Part shown: positions 1 through 12,500 of the stretch, piece after piece
Layout: every line of letters begins with the position of its first letter
Numbering within the stretch: position 1 is the first letter of the stretch
NCBI GenBank assembly: GCA_030267565.1
Contig: BRXU01000004.1
Span: forward strand, 2,672,501-2,736,500
Direction: 5' to 3'
Source of the DNA: Pleodorina starrii
Lineage: Eukaryota; Chlorophyta; Chlorophyceae; Chlamydomonadales; Volvocaceae
DNA: 64,000 bases
Notes under the pieces: model-generated
The model's database searches: none
What the model was told of the DNA's origin: nothing
Seen by the model: only the letters and a program-made list of their open reading frames with translations
Made by a program: the position numbers and the translations under genes

Positions 1-122
1 CGCTGCTGAGACACGCTCTCTGAAGCCCTCTCATGCCCCGCAAACGCGTGGAGGTGCAGCGTACGGCTCATCCTCCCCTAACCCCCGTCCCCGGCCCCAC
101 TCATCCGCACCCCTTTCCCCAG

Positions 123-3100
123 GCACACCAGTTCAGAATGACCTGAAGGAGTTCTACGGTGAGTCACTCTCCGCCTGGGACCGCCCTCCACCAGGAAGAA
201 CGACGTTGCGCTGCTCGCCTGCCGCTTCCCATCTCGCCCCGCTCACCCGCCTCTTCTATCTTCTTTCTTCTTCTTCTTCCTCCTCCCCCCCCCGCCAACG
301 TCCGCAGTGACTCATTGTTATATAAAGGAGCATATCACTCCCTCCCCCCCCGCAACTCTTCCCCGCAGCGCTGCTGTCCTTCGTGGTCCCCGACGTGTTG
401 GGCTCTCCGGCGGTGTTCAACCGGGTGTACGGCATACCCATCACTCGCTCCCAGGAGGCCACCGCCACGACTGAGGAGAAGGAGCTGGGGGCGGCGAGGG
501 CCAGGTGGGTGGGGCTGCGGAGGCAGGGAGGCAGGGGATGGATGGCGGGACGGGGGAAGGACCTAGGCGGGCTGCCTCCGGCCGGCCCGCGGGTCATGTT
601 TGGTTGGCGGCGCTTCCCCCAGGTGTCGTGTCCATCGTCGGAGTGGGTGGTGCGTTCGGAGAGGACAGTTAGGTGGGGAGAAGGAAGCGAGTGCCCCGGG
701 GTCGTGGGCAATCAGTCAAGGCAGCCCCGGGCAGGAGGAGGAGGAGGAGGAGGAGAAGGAGGCAGCAGCAGACGGGCGGCCAGAGGGAGGCAGGTTGCAG
801 ACCGACACCAGCGCGACCAGCAACCCCTGCCCTGCCCTGCCCTGGCCCCCTCTCGAGATCAAGTCGGGGCTCCCTTCTCCGTGTCTCCCTCCTGGACATG
901 TCTGCCTCTTTCAGCTGCCGGGCCCTGCCAGCCCATGCTGCACACCCCTTGCTGCACATGCCCATGCCCCCCGCGCGCTCTCCGCTCTCCGCTTTCATCC
1001 ACTTGAGCCCCTTTCGAGCCAACAGAAACCCCTCTTTTGACCACCTCCGCTCCCTCTCCGGCCCCGTCCCACCACCACCACCAACAACAACAACCACCAC
1101 AACAACAACCAAGCAGCGAGCTGCAGTCCAAGGTGTCGGTGTTCATCCTCCGCCGCACTCAGGCGCTGCTCGCCAAGCACCTGCCGCCCCTCACCTCCCT
1201 CACGCTCTTCTGCAAGCCAAGCGACCAGCAGATCGGCCTGTACGGCGCCGTACTGCGCTCCAAGGCCGTGGCCTCGCTGCTGTACGGCGGCGGCGGTGGC
1301 GGCGGTGAGGACAACACGCTGGCGATTATCACGGCGCTGCGCAAGGTGGGGCGGGGGGGGGGCAGCGGGCGAGTGAGACCGACGTACGACCGTGGGGCGG
1401 GGCCGGGCGGGCGAGTGGGACCGACATACAGATGGGACCGCCGTGGGGTGTTGTGTTGTGGGGTGGGGCGGGTGGTAATTAAGATGAGACTACCCGTCCA
1501 CCCGACCACCCGTCCAGTTGGACGGGTGGACGGGTGTTAGCGATGCGCCAGGTGCGCAAGCGGTGCTTGGGGTGGGCCGCGTTCACCCATACCGTTTACC
1601 ATCGTGCCATCGTGTGGTGTGTCCCCCCTACCCGTCTGTATCCTTGCGGCCGCGTCGGGATCGCTGCTGGTGGTATCTGGTCTGGGTGGCCTTCTGGTGT
1701 TGATGCACCGGGGACCGCAGCAGCACCCGCGCCGAGCCGCATCTCCGCTGACGCTCCTTTCCGCCGCGCTCTCGTGTGCGCCGTGCGGTGAGTCCAACAC
1801 CGTCCCGATTCCCCTCTCCGCGCTGCCACCCTCTCACTCACCCCCCCCCCGGTGTTTCTCCCGGAACCCATCCTCCCAGGTGGCTAACCACCCCGATCTA
1901 ATGCTTGAACCCAACGGAGACGGCGGAGACAACGGAGCCGATGCGCCCGACACGGTGGGTGGCTGGGGCTGGATGGGTGGCTGGGCGGGTCGGCCGGCCT
2001 GCCCGCCTGCCGGTGGGTTCGTCTGCTCGTTCTTTCCGCTTCATTCGGTTCGTGCTGTGGAAGGATCCGGGCAGCGCAGGTGCGCGCGCGCGTGTGTGTG
2101 TGTGTCGTTAGCGCTTCGCAACCTCCTGCTTCACGTCTCTTCTCCGGAGGGGCTGCTGACAGTACGGTGCGATGTGTGCTGTGCTGCTGACGCCGCCTCG
2201 CAGGGTCGCGCGACCTCCTCCAGCTGCCTGCCGAGCTTCAACCACCAGTTCAGTGCCACAGGGTCGCACGAGGCGGCGGGTGGGTGCCTCGTGCGACGGG
2301 GCCTATGGTGGCCTTTGGTGGCCTGCCGCCGCATCCGCCCGCGCAAAGCGCGCACCCCGTGCGCCGCGCCCCTTTTCGCCACCCACCCTTTCCCCCGTCC
2401 CTCCCGCCATTTCGCCCCCGCGCCCGCACGCTGCAGGCAAGATGCGGGTTCTGTCCGTGCTGCTGTCCGGCATCACCGCCCGCGGGGAGCGCTGTGTGGT
2501 GGTGTCCACCAGCACCGCCACCCTGGACCTGGTGGGCAGCTTGGTGTGCGGGGCGCAGGGGTAAGTGCCCCACCCCTCGCCGCCACCCGCCCACCCCCAA
2601 CCCCAACCCCCCAGCCCCGGCCCCGCCATCCCCCATCGCTGCGGTTTCTTTCTTTCTTGTTCTTGCTACCCGCCGCCGCCGCTCCGCCCGTAACGAGGAC
2701 AGTCCGTCTAGGGTTGGCTGTCTCATGGGGTCGGAGGCACCGGTGCTGGGCCGGCGCTATGCGTCAGGCCCGACCCTGGTGGGACCTCACCTAAACATCG
2801 CCACCACGACCCGACCATCGCCGCCATTACCGGAACCACCATTACCGGCACCGCCATTACCGGTCCACCAGTAACCGGTACCACCACCCCCAAAACGCTG
2901 AACCAGGTTGACCACGGTGCGCATCGATGGGGGCACCAGCGTGGACGGGCGGCAGACGGTGGTGGACAATTTCAACAAGCTGGGCATGGGCCAGGTGCGG
3001 GAAGGAGGGGCAGGGGAAAGGGGGAAACACATCAGGTGCCGGGGAGGGGCGGGGGAAGTCGGGGGTGCCACGCTGCGCTACGCGCGGCGTCTGCCTTCGC

Positions 3101-6100
3101 CAGACCCCGGGGGCGCTGCCCGCGGGCGAGAGCAGTCCCGGGTCAGTCGTGTCCATCATTGCGCTCGAAAGGCGGGGTCAGCGTGCGCCGCGCGGAGCGA
3201 GCGGAATGAGCGCAAGGCGCGGCGGATCGAGCGCCAGTGGTGCGCCGTTCCATCCTTAGACACGTTGGCAGGGGGCCGTCGCGGCTAGGGCCATGCATAT
3301 GGTGCTCGCCAGCGAGGCATGCCAACGTGTTGATGCATACTGGAACTGTTAACGTGTGCGTGTGCTTGTGTGCGTTTGTGTGTATGTTTCCGTACTCCGA
3401 CAGGTGTTTCTGCTGTCCACGCGGGCCGGCGGCGCGGGGCTAAACCTGGTGGGCGCTAACCACTTGGTGCTGTACGACAGGTACGACAGGACTTGGACAA
3501 TGTTACGGGTGGGTTGGAAGGGGTTACCCTGGAGCGGAGGTTTGCATGTCCGTGCCGGAGGAGGCCCGCGGGGACACCTTCTCGGGCGGCGATCTCGAGC
3601 GGGATGCGCCTGTGCCGCGCAGCCACCTGCCGTAATCCCCCCCCACACACATATTCACCCCACCAAACCCACAGCACACAAAAGTAAATAAAGGCCGGAG
3701 GGACGGCCCGCCCAACCAGCTCTGCCAGCCGCTGACAAGCCCCAACGTTGATCGCGTCCAGCCAGGAGCTGTGAGCGTTGCATTGACACCAAGCTTCATC
3801 TGATGACGCCGCGCCCGCGCCCTCGCCCCCGTCCCTGCCCCCTTCCGCCCTCCCCCGCCCCTTGCGCCCCTGGCCCTGTCCGCTGCTGCAGTGACTGGAA
3901 CCCCGCAATGGGTGAGGCTTGCTGGGAGGCATACCGCCGCCGTCGCGGGGGGGAGGGGCGCTCTTGTGCGGTACCAGCGCTCGGCGTGCATTGCTGCCTC
4001 ATGGCAGGGCTCTCCACGGCACATGGATCCACGCCTCGGGCTCAGTGCGCTCCCGTACAATGCGACGCGGGGTTCAGAGCGCGCCACCTTCGACGGCGTT
4101 CTTTGTTCGTTTCGCTGCGATGCGGCTTCCTTGCTTGTGCTTGTGACCGACGCACCCAAGCTCAGCGGCGCACTGCCTCCTGGCTGCGAAGCGGCCGCGA
4201 TCACACCGACCGCCGCCGACGTGGTCTCATATACCGTGTCTGCCCCGCTAGCCGCCGCCGCGCGCTTGAGCACTGCCGTCGTGTGATTTGCAGTCCACTA
4301 CGTCACGATCAAATCAACGCGTCCCCATCCCTGCCCTGTGGGTCTGCTCTGCCGTGCGGCTCTCCGCAGACCAGCAGGCCATGGCGCGCATTTGGCGGTA
4401 AGGGTGGCGTGTGGGGGCTGGCTGGCCGGGGCAACTGTCCGGCAGTGTCCTGGCGGCACGCCTGTACGATACCGTATACGGCCGCGCCAAAACCTCCCAT
4501 CTCAGAAGCGCCTGTGCACCGCAGCGCCTAGTAGGGTGCATCCTACGTTGAGCGTTTTCGGTCTACCATATCCAGAGCTTCTGGCCGCAGCCGCCCCCCT
4601 AAACGCAACCAACCCATCAGCCGCCTGCAGTGAGCAGCCTTGTCTGCCACACCCTTGACGCTGGCCCTACCCCACCGAGGGTCTCGAGCCCACTGAAACG
4701 AACACACAACAACCCCTCAACCGCGCCACCCACGCCCACGCGCAGCGACGGCCAGACCAAGCCCTGCTTCGTGTACCGCCTTCTCACGACGGGCACCATT
4801 GAAGAGAAGGTGCGACACATCACCGCTGCGCGATTCGTTTCTGGGACCGGAAGCTGCTCGCTCCGGTATCGCGTGTTCGGTCGGCGAGGCGACAAGGGCT
4901 GGTCGGCGAGACGTGGCGGGGGGCCCCTCCATCGCGGGAGTTAAAACGTCCATGGGGCCGGTACAACCTTTCAACTAGGGTTGGTGATTGTTTGGACTCG
5001 GCACCACCATACCGCCGCCCACTATCCTATCGCCACCATCACAAGCATCCACGCACCTCCACCATTCCTTGTTACCGCTGTCAAAGTCCACCAACATGCA
5101 CTGTCACACCCAATGTCGCCTCCACGAGCGCCGTATATGGTACCTTACACGTGGCCTTGCTGCCGGCTCGCTGCCGGCTTTCGCTGTCACCGCTACCGCC
5201 GTCGCTGCCGGCTCGGCGCAGGTGTACCAGCGGCAGCTGATGAAGGCGGACCTGGCCAGCGCCACCGTGGCGGGCGGTTCCGGAGCGGGTAGCGGCAGGG
5301 GCGCGGGCGGCGGCAAGTTCACGCGCGAGGAGCTGCGGCAGCTGTTCAGTCTCAACACGTCCACCGCCTCCGACACACGCGACCTGCTGCCGCAGGGCAA
5401 TGTGGCGGGGCTGCGCTGGATTGAGCCGCAGGAGGTGGGTGGATGGGGGGGCCGGGGGCTGGGAGGAGGCGGATGAGGTGGACTACCAGCGCCCAAGAGC
5501 GCACCCCTTTTTTCTCTGGCGGGGTCCCTGAGAGGCGCGTCGAGCCAGAGAGCGGTGCCGGATGGGAATGGGCAGCATGGGCAGCATGGAACAGACAGAG
5601 GTTAACTTTGAGGGGTTGTGGTGGGGCCGGTGTGACGGTTTTCTTGGCACCATCCCGCGTTGCGGTTGCGGCCACAACTAGGTGTGAACTCAGGTGATTT
5701 TAACCCTCACCGTATCCTGGAGGCCTGAGGCTGTTGCACGCCCGCACCCCGGCGCCGCCTCCAGGTCCCCCAGGACGGCAGCCCGCTGGCCGCCGTGGCG
5801 GCTTGCGGCCTGGTGACCTGCCTCAACCAGATGGAGACGACGGCCATGTCCGGATCAGCAGGCGGCGACAAGAAGGCCGCATCGCCCGCCGGATCCGACG
5901 CGCGCGACCATGGCGCGCCGGCGGGCCACGCGGCGCCACGCGAGGACGAGGATGAAGACGACGGCGGCGGCGGTGGGGGACGCGCCGAGGGGGATGGCGC
6001 GGAGGAGCCTCCAGAGGCGGACGATGAGGAGGGCGAGGACGTGGACATGGGCGGGACTGGCGGGCAGGAGGGCGACGCCGTGCCGGCGGCGGCTACCCGG

Positions 6101-6154
6101 CAGGTACACCAGGAGGACGGTGTGGACTGTTTGGATGTGTTAGAGGACTGGTGA
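123..6154 (+). CDS. RAD54: RAD54-type SNF2 DNA translocase, 3' part (5' end outside window)
   Basis: Homologous-recombination motor that works with RAD51 on duplex DNA in the nucleus. Exons read from splice sites: 123-158, 369-504, 1117-1345, 1880-1954, an unresolved exon near 2204-2260, 2437-2560, 2907-2994, 3404-3480, 3892-3911, 4370-4397, 4746-4809, 5222-5434, 5765-6154. Translated blocks follow RAD54 in order: motif III GTPVQNDLKEF, the LLSFVVPDVLGSPAVFNRVY block, ILRRTQALLAKHLPP, VANHPDL, GKMRVL, motif IV CVVVSTSTATLD, VRIDGGTSVDGRQ, motif V VFLLSTRAGGAGLNLVGAN, DWNPAM, motif VI DQQAMARIWRDGQ and LLTTGTIEEKVYQRQ. An acidic low-complexity tail precedes the stop. Exons join in phase except around the unresolved one. 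The family call is firm. RAD54 is favoured over RAD54B by the QRQL..LFSLN region, but this was not tested by phylogeny. Confidence 0.93.
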
Positions 6155-7439
6155 TATGTGTGGTGCTACGCAGGACGGCGCGCGGCGAGGATGGGCAGTG
6201 AACTGTTTGTGTTGTTGCGTACCAAGCTGGGTGGCCCGCAGGGAAGGTGGTGAAGGGCGGCATGTGAGCCGGCCGTCCGTTGCGTGCGTCGTGCGTGTGT
6301 GTGTTTGTACGTGCGTGCCACACGTGTGCGGCCAATCACAGGGCGTCGTCATGACCCACGGTCCCTTACGCAGCGGCGCCGTCTTTCAAAAGGAGGACGG
6401 GTGTTGGGGCGCTGAGGCGCCGCGGTGATGATTTCATGACGTGTGGGGAGGTCAATCGTCCTTCGGGGACCTGCGGCGGTTCAGACCGCATACCCTAATC
6501 CTCGCGCGTGTGCTGCAGCAGGATGCTAAATGAACCGAGCGAAATGAGCCCCCAAGAGGTTTGGAGAGCAGGAGGCGATGAATGACCCGAGCGGCAGTGC
6601 ACACCGCGCTGCGCTGGCAGCGTGAATGATTACATTACGGGCGGGAGCGGGAGTGGAGCGCACAGTGTGCTGGTCGTCCTCTTGAGCCGCGGTGCCAGTG
6701 CAGTGCAGTGCAGGGGCCAGGCAGGATTCGAAGAAGTCAAGGATGCACGCGGACGCAAAACGAATGGCCGTGTGTGTTTGACGCCCCGCTGAGCACCCCC
6801 CCCCCCTCCACAAGACGCACTTCAAAGCCCTGTGGAGGTTATCTTGGTGGGGGGGGAACACTCAAAACCACCTTCCATTGCTTCAACGGTACAGAGCCGT
6901 CCGCGGGTGTCCAGGCGCACATGACTGCAATGCAGTAGGGTATCCCGCACCCTTTGCATGCGCGAGACCGACACACACACACGCAGAGTGCGTGCTGGTC
7001 GACCGGGCGATTCGCATCACACAGCAACCGCACTACCAACACACTCAACACACGGGTTCCTTGCCAAAGCACATCAAATCAGCATTTGCAGCCTGCAACG
7101 CCATGGCGCGCCTCATCGGGCACGCCTCGCCTTTCCCTCGTCCGCGTGCAAGTCCAGCATGCTCGCCCCCCAGCGCACGCACGCGCGGCATAGGGGACGG
7201 GCAAGCCAGCCCAGCAGTCCCTGTCTCGATACCTCACACAGACATTCCCACCTACACACACGCCCTTGCGAAGCCAACCTGCACACACACATTCCGTGAA
7301 GCCAAGGAGCCAGGTTGCAGAATGTGGTGGGTTGGTGGGGGCCCAAGCGCGCCGTTCCACAATGCTCGCCGGTGCGACCCCTGCACCCACCGCAACTTGA
7401 CTCACGTCTGGGCTCCAGGCGGCCCTAGGACTCTACAGC
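6155..7439. other. Intergenic/3'UTR region
   Basis: No coding pattern was found between the RAD54 stop and the stop of the minus-strand DUF962 gene. The two genes converge, so this holds both 3' UTRs. It contains short GT/CA-rich runs and runs of C or G near 6790 and 6850. A TTACA (TGTAA on the minus strand) at 6630-6634 could be the polyadenylation signal of the minus-strand gene. Confidence 0.5.
6630..6634 (-). terminator. Candidate TGTAA polyadenylation signal for the DUF962 gene
   Basis: Volvocine algae usually use TGTAA instead of AATAAA. This copy lies about 0.8 kb beyond the DUF962 stop on its coding strand, a reasonable 3' UTR length. The motif is only five bases, so chance is likely. 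Confidence 0.3.
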
Positions 7440-7763
7440 TCAAATTTCTCCCCGCCCGACAGACAGCCGCTCCCGTCCCGTCAGGATCCCCGCGAACATC
7501 CGGAAGTCGGCCATGAGCGACCACAGCGGATACTGCAAGGTGGCCGGCCGGTTGCGCTCGCACAGCGCATGCGACAGCCAGGCGGGGCCGTAGCCCAGCA
7601 GCGGCGCCACCAGCAGCAGCGACTGCCGGCGGGCCGCCAGCGCCCAACCGACGCTGGCCAGCACCAGAGACGTGCCCAGCACGTGCAGCAGTCGCGTGCC
7701 CAGCCGGCGGTGCTGCGACAGGTAGAAGGGGTAGAACTCCTGGAAGCTCCGGTAGCGCGACAT
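7440..7763 (-). CDS. DUF962 / Mpo1-like small membrane protein
   Basis: Complete single-exon ORF of 107 residues. It matches the short DUF962 (YGL010w/Mpo1-like) family nearly end to end: FQEFYPFYLSQH at 7-18, LLHVLGTSL at 25-33, LGYGPAWLSHALCERNRPAT at 56-75 and YPLWSLMADFRMFAGILTGR at 78-97. Conserved histidines (18, 27, 65) and the ERNRPAT box are present. Two hydrophobic stretches (about 28-43 and 48-64) fit a membrane hairpin. In yeast, Mpo1 is an ER iron-dependent dioxygenase in phytosphingosine-derived fatty-acid alpha-oxidation. Carrying that activity over to this algal protein is inference. The ATG at 7763-7761 opens the family's usual N terminus. It is divergent from the CARNMT1 gene, with about 0.9 kb between starts. 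Confidence 0.9.
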   Translation of the reverse strand: MSRYRSFQEFYPFYLSQHRRLGTRLLHVLGTSLVLASVGWALAARRQSLLLVAPLLGYGPAWLSHALCERNRPATLQYPLWSLMADFRMFAGILTGRERLSVGRGEI

Positions 7764-8645
7764 TCGGGTGTGCTTGCCGAGTTCTCGCTTCTCGGGCGAC
7801 GGCGGCTGATAAGCGGTTCAGCGGCGAGAGGGCGGCGACCGCGGCCTCAACGAGAGGGCGGTCGGGCGGTCAGAGGGTCGCCCTGCGAGTGTGTGTGCCG
7901 GAAGAGGGGAGGGGGCGTGGCTGGGCGGGGCGCTGGGCGGGCTTATCGCTGCTGCCGATACATCGTCACGCCTGCTGTGTGCAAATGGTTTGCCGTTGCT
8001 GCAGGGAGCAACAGCAATACAAGGGAGTTCCAAAAGAGAGGCACTGTGGCACGCATATGTGCACGTGTTGTCGCGAGTTGTCGTGGCCGGGGTGTTGCAG
8101 CAGTGCTCCTGCCACAGGGCCGGTATCGGCGTCGGTTCGGTGCTGACGTCAGCTAACGCTGCTGCGAGTCTGGAGTCACAGAGCCAGCAACGCACCTTTT
8201 GTTGTACGAGGCACGGTAGCGAGCCCGACAGAAGGCAACGAAATTTTGGCCACTAACGGCAACGGTAGTTAGCTTGTCGGTTGGCCCATGAGCAAGGGAG
8301 CACAAATACCGGTGGTAAATACGCAGGACGCAACCAAATTGCATAATTCCCAAGGAACGCTTGCCATAGAAAATTGTCTTTGTTGATGTCAACCAAAAAC
8401 GGTATCAGTACGGCCGTTCAGGCGGGATCGCTGGAAGGAGGCTGCAGGGACCGTTTTCCTGCGGGTGTGGAGGATGTTTCCGACCTTTCTGGAGCATCGG
8501 ATTGATGCCTTTTCATTGATGCTGCTGAAACCAAGAGCGCACAAGCTGACTGTTTGAGCGACTGATAGTAACAATCGTAGGAAAAGGAAGCGAATTTACG
8601 CACAAATATTAGCTTCACCTTGTATTTTTTTTGCACGGGAAACGC
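7764..8645. promoter_or_regulatory. Divergent intergenic region between DUF962 and CARNMT1 genes
   Basis: This spacer lies between two gene starts pointing away from each other, so it should hold both promoters. The part from about 8200 to 8640 is clearly AT-richer than its surroundings, with runs such as a T8 tract near 8625. No defined promoter element can be named from sequence alone. Confidence 0.45.
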
Positions 8646-9463
8646 ATGGATCGATCGACGTTGCAGTTAGGCGAGGACGGCGACGATGAACGCCTGCAGA
8701 AGGCGGAGGCGGAGGAACGGGCAGCCCTGGCGCGGTACGATTCAGTTGTGATTACAAAGCGCAGTTTTTGATTGTGAAAGCGCTATGCTGAAAGCCAATC
8801 ACAGCTTGGTGCGACGTTGGGACTGGCTTGAGGCGGACGGCCGGGCGTCTGCAAGCCGCCCGACTCGCCTTGCCGTACCATACAACGTCAAGCCAACCGC
8901 CCCCGGCCCTCCACACACACGGCCTTTGCTGCTTGGATACCACTTTCCGTGGCCAACCTTGCGACCGCTGTCCACCGCTGCCCACCCACTCCCCGCCCCT
9001 TCTCTCCCACGCACACCGGGTTACGCAAACTCAGCATACCCCTCGCAACCCCCTTTTCCTGCCCCGCAGCATCATCCTAGCCTTCCGTGACTATCAGCAG
9101 TCGGCCGAGTGGGAGGTGGCACGCTGGCAGTCCAACCTCGCGAAGCTTCCACCGCACCATAAGGCCCTGGTGCCGGGCCAGGCGGCCAAGTTGGCGGCGG
9201 CGCGCGCCGCCATCCAAACCAACGCCTTTTTCATAAAGGCGCTGCTGCAGGCCTTTGACCCCGACTGCGCCACCGGGCCGCTGCCGCCACACCTGGCGCT
9301 GCCGCTAGAAGCGGAGGAGGACGAGGAGGCGGCGGCCGGGGGCGGCGGAGGTGGTGGCGGAGGCGATGATGCGGGAGGGAGGGGCGGCGCTGGGGACGGG
9401 GACGCGGCGCGGCAGCAGGAGGCGCAGGAGCAGTACCAGGTCAACGCGAATGATGTGGACAAG

Positions 9464-9543
<80 letters not shown>

Positions 9544-12500
9544 TGTTGCAGTGGGCACCACACCTTCGGAAGGATGCAGGGTGTCAGGGGGTTGACGGGC
9601 GAGGGCGTTGGCGGGGAGGTGCTGTCGGGACGTCAGTTGGTGGCTGTGGGTATGAAGGCAGCGGCGGCGAGCGAGAGGATCCCGGGGGATGTGCATGACG
9701 AGCTGATGGTGTGGTTTCGGCTGCTTCGGCTGCTGGTGTGGAGTTTGGTTTCGGAGCGCGGCGCTGTGGCTTCCAGGTTGGTTCCAGGATCCAGGTTCCA
9801 GGGTGCAAGGATCCAGCGGGGTATGTCTGGAGAGCTGCGATTGGAGCGGCAACGACGGTTGGGCACGTGTGAGCCCCGCACCCACCCGCCCCCCCCCCAC
9901 CCACCCCCACCTTCCCACCCACCCCCACCTTCCCACCCACCTTCCCTCCCTCCCTCCCTCCCTCCCTCCCTGCCCCTGGTCCCCCAAGGTCCGCTACGTG
10001 CTCAAAAACCTGGCTCGGGACTGGTCGGCGGAGGGGGCGGCGGAGCGAATGATGTCGTACGGCAGGATCCTGGAGGAGCTCAAGCTCGTCTTCAAGGACT
10101 GGTACGGCAGGGGACAAGTACGGCAGGGACGTACCACCCACCGCTGCTGCTGCTGCTGCTTCATTTCTCCTCCATCCCACCCGCTGCTGTCCCTCCCCAC
10201 CCCATCCCTCCTGCCCGCTGTCCCCGCACGCCCCGCCTACCCTTCCCTCCCTCCCTGCCTCCCCCCCTGCAGGTCCGACCCCCACCGGCCCCCCCGAGTG
10301 CTCATCCCGGGTGCCGGTCTGGCTCGGCTGTGTGTGGAGGTGGCGGGACTGGGCTACGAGGCGCAGGGCAACGAGTTCTCCTACTTCATGCTGCTCGCGT
10401 GAGTGGGGCGGCATCAGTAGGGTATGCGCCAGACCCCGCATGCATGCATAAGGGGCCTTGCGGAATCGTGGTTTCATGTTGATCCCGTGTACCGTAATGG
10501 CGGGTGTTAAGGACCGGCAGTCGGGTGAGGGGAGAGGCGGTCTGGAACGGGGGCGGCGGTGTCAACTGACGCGCCTCCACACCTTGCTATGTGTCCCCGG
10601 CTCGGCTCGGCTCGGCTCCTCTCTTTCTCCCTCCCTCCCTCTCCGCTGCAACCCTCATTGGTTCCTTCCCTTCCTTGCAGTTGCATTTGGGTGGCACGCA
10701 CAGTACCCCCCCCATCAGCCCAGTACACGCCCCCTCCGCCTCGTAAAGGAGGATAACGCCGTCAGCTCCTCCCCGCCCCTCCCCTCCCCTTCCCTTCCCT
10801 TCCCTTCCCTTCCCTTCCCTTCCCTTCCCTTCCCTTCCCTTCCCTCCCCTTCCCTTCCCTCCCCTCCCCTCCCCTCCCCTCCCCTCCCCTCCCCTCCCCT
10901 CCCCTCCCCTCCCCTCCCCTCCCCTCCCCTCCCCTCCCCTCCCCTCCCCTCCCCTCCCTCCCTCCCCTCCCCTCCCCTCTCCCTCCCCTCCCTCCCCTCC
11001 CCTCCCCTCCCCTCCCCTCCCCTCCCCTCCCCTCCCCTCCCCTCCCCTCCCCTCCCCTCCCCTCCCCTCCCCTCCCCTCCCCTCCCCTCCCCTCCCCTCC
11101 CCTCCCCTCCCCTCCCCTCCCCTCCCCTCCCCTCCCCTCCCCTCCCCTCCCCTCCCCTCCCCTCCCCTCCCCTCCCCTCCCTCCCCTCCCCTCCCCTCCC
11201 CTCCCCTCCCTCCCCTCCCCTCCCCTCCCCTCCCCTCCCCTCCCCTCCCCTCCCCTCCCCTCCCCTCCCCTCCCCTCCCTCCCCTCCCCTCCCCTCCCCT
11301 CCCCTCCCCTCCCTCCCCTCCCCTCCCCTCCCCTCCCCTCCCCTCCCCTCCCCTCCCCTCCCTCCCCTCCCCTCCCCTCCCCTCCCTCCCCTCCCCTCCC
11401 CTCCCCTCCCCTCCCCTCCCCTCCCCTCCCCTCCCCTCCCCTCCCCTCCCCTCCCCTCCCCTCCCCTCCCCTCCCTCCCTCCCCTCCCCTCCCCTCCCCT
11501 CCCCCTCCCCTCCCCTCCCCTCCCCTCCCCTCCCCTCCCCTCCCCTCCCCTCCCCTCCCCTCCCCTCCCCTCCCTCCCCTCCCCTCCCCTCCCCTCCCCT
11601 CCCCTCCCCTCCCCTCCCTCCCCTCCCCTCCCCTCCCCGGCCCCCTCCCCTCCCCGGCCACCTCCCCTCCCCATGCCCCCCGTCAGCTCCTCCTTCATCC
11701 TGAACCACACTTCCGAGGTGGCCCAGTTCACGGTGCACCCCTGGCTGCACTCCAACTGCAACCACCTGACGGATGCCGACCAGCTGAGGCCGGTGGCGGT
11801 GCCGGATGTGGTGCCGGGGGAGGTGGTGGCGGGGCCGGGGCTGCTGTCCATGTGCGCGGGGGACTTTGTGGTGGGTGGGCGGGAGGGGTGGGTGGGAGGG
11901 AGGGGTGGGTGGGTGGGAGTGGAAGTGGGCGGGGTCCGGAGAGCGGACAGGGGAGGGTGAGCGCGGGGTGCGGCGCGGCGGCGGCGAACAACTATACAGC
12001 CCTCCTCAGCCCTCCCCTTTCCCCTCCCCCTCCACATAAGCTGACCAACTGATAACCCGCTGCTGCTTCCTCGCCTCGCTCCAACATGCCTGCCCTTGCT
12101 CGCCCCACTAGCCCCACCTCCATCCCCACGTCCAGACCCCAAACCTTTCCCCCAACCGCCCCCAACCGCCCCCAATCTCCCAACACCCAACCTCCCAACA
12201 CCCAACCTCCCAACTCCCAACCTCCCAACTCCCAACCTCCCAACACCCAACCCTCCCCGCAGACGCCCCCCTCTACACGCCCCCCACCCCCACCCCAAAC
12301 CCGACAGGAGGTCTACTCTGCTCCCGACATGCGCGGTCTGTTTGACTGTGTGGTGACGTGTTTCTTCATCGACACGGCTCACAACGTGCTGCGCTACCTG
12401 GAGGTCATCTCTCACTGCCTGGCACCCGGGGGCACATGGATCAATCTGGGGCCGCTGCTATACCACTGGGCGGATGCACACACATACCTGCCGGTGCGAG

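Noticed and set aside
1604..2794. 396-residue ORF through RAD54 introns
   Set aside because: It reads through introns in the wrong frame. The RAD54 exons 1880-1954 and 2437-2560 use other frames and match the family.
10715..12415. 566-residue minus-strand ORF (and 500-residue plus-strand partner) of Gly-Arg-Glu or Ser-Pro-Leu repeats
   Set aside because: It is the translation of the CCCCT tract, and it runs antisense across proven CARNMT1 exons 5 and 6.
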